DNA from: Mantamonas sphyraenae
Taxonomy: Eukaryota; CRuMs; Mantamonadidae
DNA length: 64,000 bases
NCBI GenBank assembly: GCA_026936335.1
Contig: JAPMXV010000071.1
Span: 62,001-126,000 of the forward strand
Direction: 5' to 3'
Below are positions 54,389 through 62,742 of this stretch, piece after piece. Made by a program: the position numbers and the translations under genes. The notes beneath the pieces were generated by a model that made no database searches, had not been told where the DNA came from, and saw nothing but the letters and a program-made list of their open reading frames with translations. Position 1 is the stretch's first letter. Each line of letters starts with the position of its first letter.

Positions 54389-56399
54389 ATGGAGGATAAA
54401 GACGACGCAGTGGCCACATTTGTTTCTCTTTCGGGATTGGATGCAGAGCGAGCAAGGCAGGTGCTGGCAGCGAATGGATGGAACTTGGAATTCTGCACAA
54501 ACTGCGTCCTGGAAGGGAAGCAGCCCGGCAGCGACGGGAGCTTCGACAGCATGGAAACAGACAGCGCTCTGGGCTTCTCTGGCTTTGGAACGGGTGGGAT
54601 GGGAGGTGGAGGTGGATCCAGGACCAGCAACAGCAGTGGAGGGTCGATGTCAGGATCGAAGCGGAAGCAGCCGGACGAAGGAGAAGCGCGGAAGATTGCA
54701 GAAGTGGTGAGCATCACTGGATGCGAGCCAGACAGCGCACAGAATGCACTGGAGGTGAGTGACCGGATGCGTGGGAGACGTATGGACCAATGCAACGAGA
54801 TGGAGCACGCGTGGCAAGGCCGCATTGGGCCTTTGCGCGCTCGCGCAATTCTCGCGACAACGGCCCGAGACAACTGAGCCGTAGATATGGGACAGATTGC
54901 TGACACAGCAGGAATGGGCTTTTCGAAATGGCTTTGTGACACTGTCACTGGGCCACACACAGGCGTCTGGATACGATGTGGCATTCTGTGTGAACGAGTA
55001 CCTGTCCGGTCGGACGGAACTGTTCGAGTGAGTTGACTGACGGGTGTTGGCTGTTGCGAGAAGCACGCCGTGTCATGATGCACTCAGTCGCCACGTACAC
55101 TGACACCAGGTGTGGCGGCACCGTACTCATCTACCACAGAGGAAATGGAGGGATGGGTGGCGGTGGAGGGCTGGAAGACGACGTGCGCGCGCCGATCTTG
55201 GCCAAGAACGATGTCCTGGCTGGCAACATGGGCAACCTGCGATGTGAGTGACCCCGCGCGTGTGACACTGTGTGACACGTTGTGTGGACGAGTGTCCTCT
55301 TGGAAACTGACACAGCCACGCAGCCAACTACGGAGTGACTCGGGGTGGCAATTCCTTCCAGGCGCCGCGGGCAGTGTTCCAAGTGGACCCTTTTGCAGAC
55401 TTTAAGGGCGCACGAGACAAGAAAGGGGCGGAAAAGAGGCAGAGGCTGGCCGAGATGTTCAAACCGCCTTTGGATCTGATCTATCAGGGCGATTTCAACG
55501 AGGCGCGAGCGTTTGCCAAGGCCCAAGGCAAGATGGTGATTGTAAACATCCAAAAGAACGACGAGTTTGCGTCGCAGGCGCTGAACAGGGACCTGTGGAA
55601 CAGGGATGAGGTGAAGGAGGTGGTGCAGGACTACTTTGTGTTCTGGCAGCAAGAGGAGAGCACGCTGAGTGGCAAGCAGTTCCTGTCATGGTACCCGACG
55701 TCATCTCTGCCATGCATTTGTCTCATTGATGCACGCACGGGCGAACGCGTGCAGCACTTTGAGGGCCAGGTGAAACGCGACTCGTTTGTGAACATCCTGA
55801 AGCTTCATCGCAACCTAGCCCTGGGCCTGTCCGAGTCCGAGGTGGAAGAAGAGGATGAAGAAGAGGGTGGAAGCTCGACCATGCTGACAGAGGAGGAGAT
55901 GCTGAAGCGGGCCATGGCCGAGTCGATGGGCATGACGGTGGAGGAGCTGGAAAAGGTGCAGAACGAGAACAGCACAACGACCACATCCACAACAACGACG
56001 TCCGGTGGATCAGACGCAATGGACGAACAAGAGACAAGCGGTGAAGGTGGTGGCGGAAGTGGCGATGCAACGGACGCAATGGACGAGGAGGAAACCGAGG
56101 GAGCAGGCGGCAGCGAATGGCAGGTTCCCACGCCCGACGTGGACGAGGACAGGGAACGAGACTGCACGGTGATGCTTCAAATGCCGTCGGGTGATCGTTT
56201 GGAGGGCCAGTTCAACAAGGAGGACCCACTGGCAGTGGTGCACAACCACGTACAGGCGCACATGGGCGAGGAGTTTACACCGTTTGAGTTGATGCAGCGT
56301 TTCCCGAAAAAGGTGTATGGCATGGAGGACATGGAGAGCACGCTGAAGGAGTTGGATTTGGATGGGGCAATGCTGGCTGTGCGACCGCTGGAAGAATGA
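54389..56399 (+). CDS. UBXN7: UBXN7-like UBA-UAS-UBX adaptor
   Basis: Four exons: 54389-54754, 54963-55027, 55140-55243 and 55324-56399, 536 residues. The exon 3 acceptor could instead be 55111/55112 (same frame). UBA-like helices occur at the N-terminus (ATFVSLSGLDAERARQVLAA, NLEFCTN) and again before and after intron 1 (VVSITGCEPDSAQNALE joined to ASGYDVAFCVNEYLSG). DDVRAPILAKNDVL precedes the UAS thioredoxin-like domain: RLAEMFKPPLDLIYQGDFNE, MVIVNIQKNDEFASQALNRD, LPCICLIDARTGERVQHFEG. A UIM-like EEEMLKRAMAESMGM and a C-terminal UBX (TVMLQMPSGDRLEGQFNKED, LMQRFPKKVYGMED) complete it. It links p97/Cdc48 to ubiquitylated substrates and cullin ligases. Confidence 0.9.
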
Positions 56400-56423
56400 C
56401 ATGGCACCACATTCTGCTATTCG

Positions 56424-58031
56424 CTATTCTACATTTTGAATTTGCTCTCGGAATTGATCGATGCTGGTCTTGAGCTCGAGTCCCGTGCGTGTCAGATCCA
56501 GCGTGCTGCTCTTTGCAGCGAGTGTGTTTGACTCGCGCACCAATTCCTGACACAGGAACTCCAGGCGACGACCTTGGGGCCCGCCGTCGACCAAACTCTG
56601 GCCCATGGACACGATGTGAGCGCGCATCCGCTCGATTTCCTCGCGTACATCTGCAGGGAGATTGAGTCGATCACGTGGCGAGCTTCGTGCGCGCACGGGT
56701 CGCTTGGAAGGGCCCTGCGCAGCAGCGGCAGCTGTGTGTTCCAGCTGGGTCGCCAGTTCCAGCAGCTGTGTGCTCAGAATCTTCTTGAGATGGGCACCCT
56801 CGACGGCACGAGACTCGCGCAGCTGTTCAAACGCCTGCCACACGGAGTCATTCAAACGTTCTATCAGCTCCTGGCGCGCTGTTTCTTCGCGATGGGCCTC
56901 GCCGACCACCTGCGCACGCCGTTCGTCCTGCGCGTCTGCAGCAAGCCCCAGGGCCAGAGAAAGCACAGCATCGGCTCGTGGGGCACTGGGTTTCAGGCCA
57001 TGTTTTCTCAGACTGGCGTCTGCTTGCTTCAGGGCGCGTGCGACTTGGTCAAACAGACGGACAGCTGTCTGTGCGTCGTCCAGCTGCCTCCATGCATCCA
57101 TGCGTCCTACCACAGCGTCCATGGGCACCTCATCCAACGGGGACTGACCCGACGCCGACGGACGTTGGCGTGGGTAGACGCGGAGGCGGCCGACAACCGT
57201 GCCCCGATGCACAATCTTGTCCACCATGCGCTTGGCTTCGAATTCCACCTCTGGGTACGCCGTAGCCACAGGCCATGTGAGCGTGAGGCCTCGTCCGTTG
57301 AGAGAGCGGAATTCCACATCCCACGCGTGTGCCTTGTGGCTGCCGCTGACTCGTCCAAAGCCCGTCATGCTGTGCAGCGTCGCCTCGCCAGTGCCTTCGC
57401 CGTCCAGCATGCTCTGCAACTCGTGGGCAAACATTTCAAAGCCAGAGTGGCCACCACTGTTGTTGTTGTTGTTGTTGTTGATGCTGCTACTGCTGCTGCT
57501 GCTGCTGCTCTGTTTGTCTTTTGCCGGGTCTTGGTTCTGGTCGTCGTCGTCGTCGTCGTCGTCCCTTGGACTGTGTTCGTCATGCTCAGCTTGCCTATCC
57601 GTGTCCTGAAAGGCACTGGCAAACAAAGTCTCCATGCGTTCGTCCTCAATGGCTCTGCGGTGAGCTTGCTCGCTCACGTGACTCCTGCTCTGAAGCGGCG
57701 GCAACGCCCACTCGTCCTCGCTCTCTGCCTGACCCAATTCGTCCAAGTCGACCCAAAGTCGCTCCACCTCCTCCTGCACCGCCACTGGTGTCACGCCATT
57801 CACGTCATGGTCGCTCATCCCGTGTTCCGGTTCTATCACTTTGCTCAGTCTGGCTTGCATGCTTGCATCCAAAGCTTGCTGCACTCGCCGATTATGCTCC
57901 TTGTTGCCCTTTGTATCGTCTGCTTCTCGCAGCAGCCATGTTCCCATGTGCCTCCTTGCCAACTCCTGCTCCTGTATTCGCCTCTCAATGTGTCCACGCG
58001 CCACCCAAGAACAAGAACGCCGCACAAACAT
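56424..58031 (-). CDS. YicC-family protein with possible mitochondrial leader
   Basis: Single exon, 535 residues. The start MFVRRSCSWVARGHIERRIQ is Arg-rich without acidic residues for 16 positions, like a mitochondrial presequence. A 200-residue extension with Asp, Ser and Asn runs (encoded by GTC and GTT repeats) follows. From residue 219 the bacterial YicC architecture appears: LHSMTGFGRVSG, DVEFRSLNGRGLTL, KIVHRGTVVGRLRV, and the C-terminal DUF1732 block GRRLEFLCQELVRESNTLAA, KSSTLDLTRTGLELKTSIDQ, FREQIQNVE, nearly identical in pattern to E. coli YicC. YicC is an endoribonuclease/RNA-decay factor in bacteria. Likely organelle-derived or horizontally acquired; an organellar RNA role is inference. 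Confidence 0.88.
   Translation of the reverse strand: MFVRRSCSWVARGHIERRIQEQELARRHMGTWLLREADDTKGNKEHNRRVQQALDASMQARLSKVIEPEHGMSDHDVNGVTPVAVQEEVERLWVDLDELGQAESEDEWALPPLQSRSHVSEQAHRRAIEDERMETLFASAFQDTDRQAEHDEHSPRDDDDDDDDQNQDPAKDKQSSSSSSSSSINNNNNNNSGGHSGFEMFAHELQSMLDGEGTGEATLHSMTGFGRVSGSHKAHAWDVEFRSLNGRGLTLTWPVATAYPEVEFEAKRMVDKIVHRGTVVGRLRVYPRQRPSASGQSPLDEVPMDAVVGRMDAWRQLDDAQTAVRLFDQVARALKQADASLRKHGLKPSAPRADAVLSLALGLAADAQDERRAQVVGEAHREETARQELIERLNDSVWQAFEQLRESRAVEGAHLKKILSTQLLELATQLEHTAAAAAQGPSKRPVRARSSPRDRLNLPADVREEIERMRAHIVSMGQSLVDGGPQGRRLEFLCQELVRESNTLAAKSSTLDLTRTGLELKTSIDQFREQIQNVE
57462..57511. repeat. (GTT)n and (CTG)n runs coding for poly-Asn and poly-Ser
   Basis: Two adjacent trinucleotide repeats that read Asn7 and a Ser run on the minus strand within the linker of the YicC-like protein. 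Confidence 0.85.
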
Positions 58032-58081
58032 TCGCTCTCGTTTCTCTGGTTTGCATTGCGCTTGCATTGTCCCACTTCCAC

Positions 58082-59835
58082 TCACATGCTGCTCCCAGCC
58101 ATGGCACTGCTGCTGCCTCCTTCGCTCGTGCCCTGCTTGCTCTCCTTCTGCGCCTCCTTGGCTTCGCGCAGGGAGGCTGTCAGGATGGAGGTGCGCAGCA
58201 TGAGCTCCTTGGTCTTGACCATGACCTCGTTGTGCACAGACGGGTATTGGGCGCTCATGACCACGTGGTTCTTCTTGGAGTCGATCTTTGGCTGGTGCTG
58301 GGCGCCAAAATGGGCGTTCTTGATGAGGCCCACAATCCACTTCTCGGCGGCCTTTTCATCCATGGCCAGCTTGTCCGCCAGCATGGCGATGTCGATGGTC
58401 TTGTGGATGCGGCAGTAGGTCTCAAAGATAAACAGGCGTGCGTTGTGGAGAAAGTCCTCGCGGATGTGGGTGAGGAAAAAGTCGTTGGTGAGCACCTGCA
58501 GGCAGATGTCCAGCTGCTTCTGGGCGCCGTCAAAGTCAAACTTGACGTACAGCGACTGCACAAACTCCAGGATGGGGTCCTGATACGTGTAGGCCTCCAC
58601 CTCAATGACGCGCACAAGGTCGTTGAGGACGGCATGGCCGCGCTTGTTGGTGATGACGGCGGCAGTGAGGTAGCGCAGCACGTGCGGCGCCTGTGTCTGG
58701 ATGGCGTTCATGTACTTGTCGTCCAGGAACATGTCGATGATGCCGTTGCGTCCGGTGCTGTGGTTGAAAAACACAAAGAGGGCCCAGTGGATGAGCCAGG
58801 TGCGCTGCTGCAGCTGTTCCAGTGGCGTCCAGCTGCTGCGTCCGTCGATGGCCTCCCGCAGCCTCTGCAGGTCGCCCTGGGCTTCGTCCCAGTTGTTTGT
58901 CATAATTTCGCAGGCAAACTTGCCCCACAGTGCGTTCAGCACTGCGTCCGAGTCCTTGCTCAGGTGCGTAAAGTTGTGCAGGTACGGAGCCGCCTTGCCG
59001 TAGTTGCCAGCCTCGTACTGCAGCTTGGCCACGTCGTACATCGCCTGGATATGATCGCTCGTGATCTGGACATGTGTGTGCAGGGTGTGGCGGGGTGGGT
59101 TGTTTCTGGGTGAGTGTGTGTCGTCGCGTCGAGGGTGGACGGCCGAGTCCAACGTGGCCGCATGCCGGGTTGCTTTGGGTGCCACTCCTTGCTCACATGC
59201 ACACGGAGGTCACTCTGTGCCCTGCTTGCGCTTCCGTGTGCACTGGATACTAGGGGATAGACAGCCCTTCCCAACGATCCATGGACTCACCTCGTAGTTC
59301 TCTGCCAGAAACTCGGCGCTGAAGGTTTTGTCGCTCTCAAACTGCAGCATCAGCTCCTGGTCGTCGACCACCTTGAGCAGCGGCTTGGCTGCATCCTTGC
59401 TGTCTTTGAGCTTGCTCTTGAGCTCCAGAAGCTTCTCGTCGGCCTCTTGGTGGCCTGTGTGTGTGCGTGTGTGGGAGGGAGTGTGCGTGTGAGCGGCCAT
59501 GCACAATTTCGCCAGCCCCAAGCCGTCGCGAGAGAGGCGCCTGTACGGCCCAGGGAAGTCGGTTGAGAGCACAGAGGATGCAGCAACCCACCTTCGTCGT
59601 TCTGGTACAGCTCTGTCCACAGGTCCTTGTAGGCACCGAGCATGGCGGTGTCCTTAAACACGGCGAGGCGGGCCTTGTTGATCTCCTCGACGGGGTAGAT
59701 GTTGCGACTTTCCAGGAAGGACAGCAAGGGCAGCATCATGTGCCGATCCAGAAACTGGCCCAGAGTGGCCGTGAGATCGTGTTTGGCGGCATCGAATCCA
59801 CCGGTCGCTTCCGAAGAGGACGATGAGGAAGACAT
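58082..59835 (-). CDS. EIF3E: Translation initiation factor eIF3 subunit e
   Basis: Three exons: 59835-59592, 59454-59291 and 59065-58082, 463 residues (human 445). The N-terminal eIF3_N reads HDLTATLGQFLDRHMMLPLL, SFLESRNIYPVEEINKARLA, then across intron 1 to GHQEADEKLLELKSKLKD. The PCI part shows YDVAKLQYEAGNYGKAAPYL, LQQRTWLIHWALFVFFNHST, GRNGIIDMFLDDKYMNAIQT, YVKFDFDGAQKQLDICLQVL and MDEKAAEKWIVGLIKNAHFG, ending with KIDSKKNHVVM. It is a core octamer subunit of eIF3, bridging the 40S ribosome and mRNA. The first intron contains GT repeats. It is divergent from the Ser/Asp-rich gene by 58 bp. Confidence 0.96.
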
Positions 59836-59893
59836 GGCGTGGTGCGGTTTTGGGCGACGCCGCGCAACGCAACCCACCCCAATCAAATCGACC
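59836..59893. promoter_or_regulatory. Divergent intergenic region, eIF3e / Ser-Asp-rich gene
   Basis: 58 bp between opposed ATGs, containing cccaccccaatcaaatcg near the right end; one CCAAT-like element is visible but unproven. Confidence 0.35.
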
Positions 59894-60564
59894 ATGGCAA
59901 ACACAAACAAGCATACATTTTCGTGGGCCCTTTTGTTGGCACTGCTGCTGTGCGGGAGCGTGGCTCTGGTGACGGCGCAGGGTGAGCTGAGCGAGGACGA
60001 CGTGGCGGTGAGCGACGGCGAGGCGGCGCAGGGATCGCAGGATGCAACGGGAGGCAACATCAGCGACGCAGACGTGAGCGCGAGCGAGGATGAGGGGGCA
60101 CAGGGGGAACAGAGCGGCGAACAGGCAGCAGGGCAGCAAGGACAGGCAAGCGCGAGCGAGGGAGCAAGCGCAAGCGAGGGCATGAGCGCAAGCGACGACG
60201 ATGCAGCCAGTGGGGAGGACAACCTGAGCGCGTCGGACAACGACGACGAGGGTAGCATGAGCGATGAACAGGTGGCAAACCCGGATGAGGAGCTGCGCCG
60301 CTTCCAGGAGTCTGTGTTTTCTGGAGGAGAGGGCAACAACAACAACAACGCTCAGGACAGCGAGGTGTCGTCCGCCAGCGATGACGAGGGATCCAACGCA
60401 GAGGACAACGTGTTTTTCGCCAATGCCGAGCAGGAGGGTGCAAGGCTGCACAGGAGTTGGAGGGGCAGCAGCAGCAGGAAGGCGGTGCTGCCTCTGAGAG
60501 TGACGTGTCCGACGCCAGCAGCGACGACGACTTTCTGCAGGGCCACGACAAGGAAGAGCTGTGA
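59894..60564 (+). CDS. Secreted Ser/Asp-rich protein ending in an ER-retrieval-like KEEL (apparent frameshift)
   Basis: About 223 residues across the break. The signal peptide is HTFSWALLLALLLCGSVALV then TAQG. The rest is acidic low complexity: DDVAVSDGEAA, SASEGASASEGMSASDDDAA, LSASDNDDEGSMSDEQVANP. The original frame runs to 60580 with an Arg/Thr-rich tail of a quite different composition. Adding one base in the GGG run at 60436-60438 instead gives KAAQELEGQQQQEGGAASES, DVSDASSDDDFLQGHDKEEL and a stop at 60562-60564, continuing the same composition. KEEL is a KDEL-like variant, so a soluble ER-resident acidic protein, perhaps calcium-binding, is inferred. No family is recognised. Confidence 0.55.
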
Positions 60565-60699
60565 TGGAATGGATCCATGACGACCAAAGGCACACTCGTG
60601 TGGCCATGAGTACCATGGCAGCGTTGCATGAGGCGTGAGTGCAGAAAGAAACGAGAAGCAAAACGCAAGAAAACGGCCTTTGTTTTGTGGGGCAGATTT

Positions 60700-61781
60700 T
60701 CATTCCTCATCGGCGCCCCCCACAGCCTGCTGCGACTGCAGCAAATCGTGCCGAAGGGACTGTGCATCGAGTTTCTTGGCACGTCGTTGCTCACTCTGTA
60801 ACAGGGTGCTCTGCATGAGGGTGTACAGTTGGGAGGAGGCGTCCATGCACAGGTCCATGCCCTGCTGGACATGCTCCATGCTCATCTGGCCACTCTGGAG
60901 CACTTGGGTCACCTCTGCCAGGCTGACCATGGCAGCCACAGTGACCAGCGCCGTCTGCGCTTGTTCCTCGGCTTGGGTGGGGTCGACACACACGTGTGTG
61001 TCGTCGTCCAGCAGCACAGCCGAGCAGGCGGCGGTCATATCATACATCTCAATACCTGCGTCTGCCAGTGCCAGAGAGGCACACGAAATAGCAGCCCCCA
61101 AGGCTCCGCCGTCGTCCTGCAGGACGAGGACAAAGAGGTCGATGGCACTCTTCGGGTACTTGTGCAGCAGCAGCGAGTCGCGAAGGGCGTTCTGCATCAA
61201 CTGACTGTACTCTTTCTCTTCGTCGGTTTGGTAGGAGGTGCGTGCGTTGATGTGGTTGCTCTCTGTGCTGCTTGCTTGTGCCAGCGACGCGCTGTTTCCT
61301 CCGCCGCCGCTCCCTTTCGCTCGTCCGCCGCTCTTGCGTTGCGTGCGTGCAAACGGCGACAGGCGAAAGTCACAGTTGAGTTGTCCCACATCACTAAACT
61401 CCTTGTTGCTCGTCTGTCGCGGTCCATACACGCCGCAGATCAGCTTGGTGTTGTTCAGTTCCAGGTAGGCGGATCCCACGGCCTGGCTGATCGAGCCCGT
61501 GCGCATGTCTGTGCGCAACCATGGGTGGTCAGAGGCGTCCGTGTGTGGTAAAGTGCGTTTTGGGGTGGAGTAAGCATGCGACGGCCGTTGTTCCCTCTGC
61601 ACTTCTCTCTCGCTCCTCCTGTGCCTCACGTACACACTTGGCGGCATTCGTCCACTCCGCGTCCGTCCGCACGCTGTCCCTCGGGCGACACCAGCGCAGG
61701 CGTGGCTCCTTTGGCATCCTCGGCCGATTCGGTGACAGCCACGTCGCGAGGACGCACAGAGGGTGGAATGGAGCTGGACAT
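60700..61781 (-). CDS. EXOSC6: Exosome subunit MTR3 / EXOSC6
   Basis: Two exons, 61781-61634 and 61508-60700, 318 residues. GTACGT and GCACAG borders join ECRQV-Y-MRTGSISQAVGSAYLE, matching the QAKGSAYLE strand of human MTR3. RNase PH-fold features are GQRADGRGVDECRQ, NTKLICGVYGPRQTS, LNCDFRLSPFA, YPKSAIDLFVLVLQDDGGAL and ALADAGIEMYDMTAACSAVL. A Gly/Ser insert (KGSGGGGNSASLAQASSTES) lengthens one loop. As in other eukaryotes this subunit is expected to be structural in the nine-subunit exosome ring, threading RNA to the processive nuclease. It is divergent from the HAD gene by 69 bp. Confidence 0.92.
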
Positions 61782-61850
61782 CCTTTCGGGGCCGGGGAAA
61801 CGGGGAGTTGGGGTGCGAGCACGTGCGCGGGTTGCCACACAGCAACAGCC
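61782..61850. promoter_or_regulatory. Divergent intergenic region, MTR3 / HAD phosphatase
   Basis: 69 bp between opposed ATGs, GC-rich; promoter role inferred from position. Confidence 0.35.
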
Positions 61851-62589
61851 ATGGCCGACGAAACCACACAGAACAGTGCGCAAGGGAAGCAAGTGGAAGA
61901 TTCGCCTGTCTGCCAGGCAGTGCTGTTTGACATCGACGGCACGTTGACGGACACGGACCCGCTTCATCTGGTGATCTGGAGGCAACTGCTGAAAGAGCAC
62001 CTGGACATCGACTGCACGCACGAATACTACAACGAGACGATTAGTGGACAGAACAACGCCAAACTGATGGCCACGCTGTTTCCAGACATGACAGAGGATG
62101 AGAGGGCACAGTTTGCGTGGGACAAGGAAGCGTTGTTTCGAGAGCAGGGTCGGCATGTGCTGGAGCCCCTCGCAGGACTCATCGACCTGCTGGATGCCCT
62201 GCAGGCGCGCTCCATCAAGATTGCCGCCGTCACCAACGCCCCTCGCGAGAATGCAGAGATGATTATTGAGACTCTGGGTGTGGGCAGCTACTTTGAGACG
62301 CTGGTGATCGGCGACGAGTGCGCCGCACCCAAACCCGACCCAGAGCCGTACCTGGAAGCGGCACGACGTATGCAAGTGGACCCCACACGGTGTGTGGTGT
62401 TTGAAGACTCGCCCACAGGGGCCGCAGCAGGCGTGGCAGCAGGCTGCACCACCGTGGGCATCCTCACCTCCCAGCAGGCGCAGGTTTATGACCAAGGTGG
62501 GGTGTACAGACGTCTGTGACGATTACACACAGGTGAGGTTGGACCAATTGGCTGTGCTGGGCAATGATCTGGTGGGAGAGCGGCAATGA
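61851..62589 (+). CDS. HAD-superfamily phosphatase (phosphoglycolate/beta-PGM type), apparent frameshift
   Basis: About 245 residues. Motif I is VLFDIDGTLTDTDPLHLVIW (DxDGT), motif II IAAVTNAP, motif III AAPKPDPEPYLEAAR and motif IV CVVFEDSPTGAAAGVAAGCT, typical of the HAD-IA group that hydrolyses or isomerises small sugar phosphates. The original frame stops at 62519 after YDQGGVYRRL. Deleting one G at 62483-62484 continues as KVGCTDVCDDYTQVRLDQLA to the stop at 62589, which matches the usual GA(D/T)xVxDDF ending of HAD proteins, so a one-base indel is likely. The substrate is not predictable. It may be cytosolic, as no leader is evident before SPVCQAV. Confidence 0.8.
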
Positions 62590-62617
62590 AACCAAAAAAA
62601 AGCACACAGCTCACCCG

Positions 62618-62698
62618 ATGTCAGTGGCAGAGGGCAATCGGCTGCGGACAAAGGGCTCCCTTGGTTTTCCTCCGCCAAATTCCCTTCAGAAATCGTTG

Positions 62699-62742
<44 letters not shown>

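Noticed and set aside
56574-58418. 614-codon plus-strand ORF opposite the YicC-like gene
   Set aside because: Shadow frame; poly-Val and poly-Leu runs are complements of the Asp and Ser repeats in the real gene.
11327-62519. Programmed ribosomal frameshifting as a genome-wide system
   Set aside because: Sites share no slippery heptamer, both directions occur and all lie in ordinary short homopolymers; kept only as an alternative to sequencing error.
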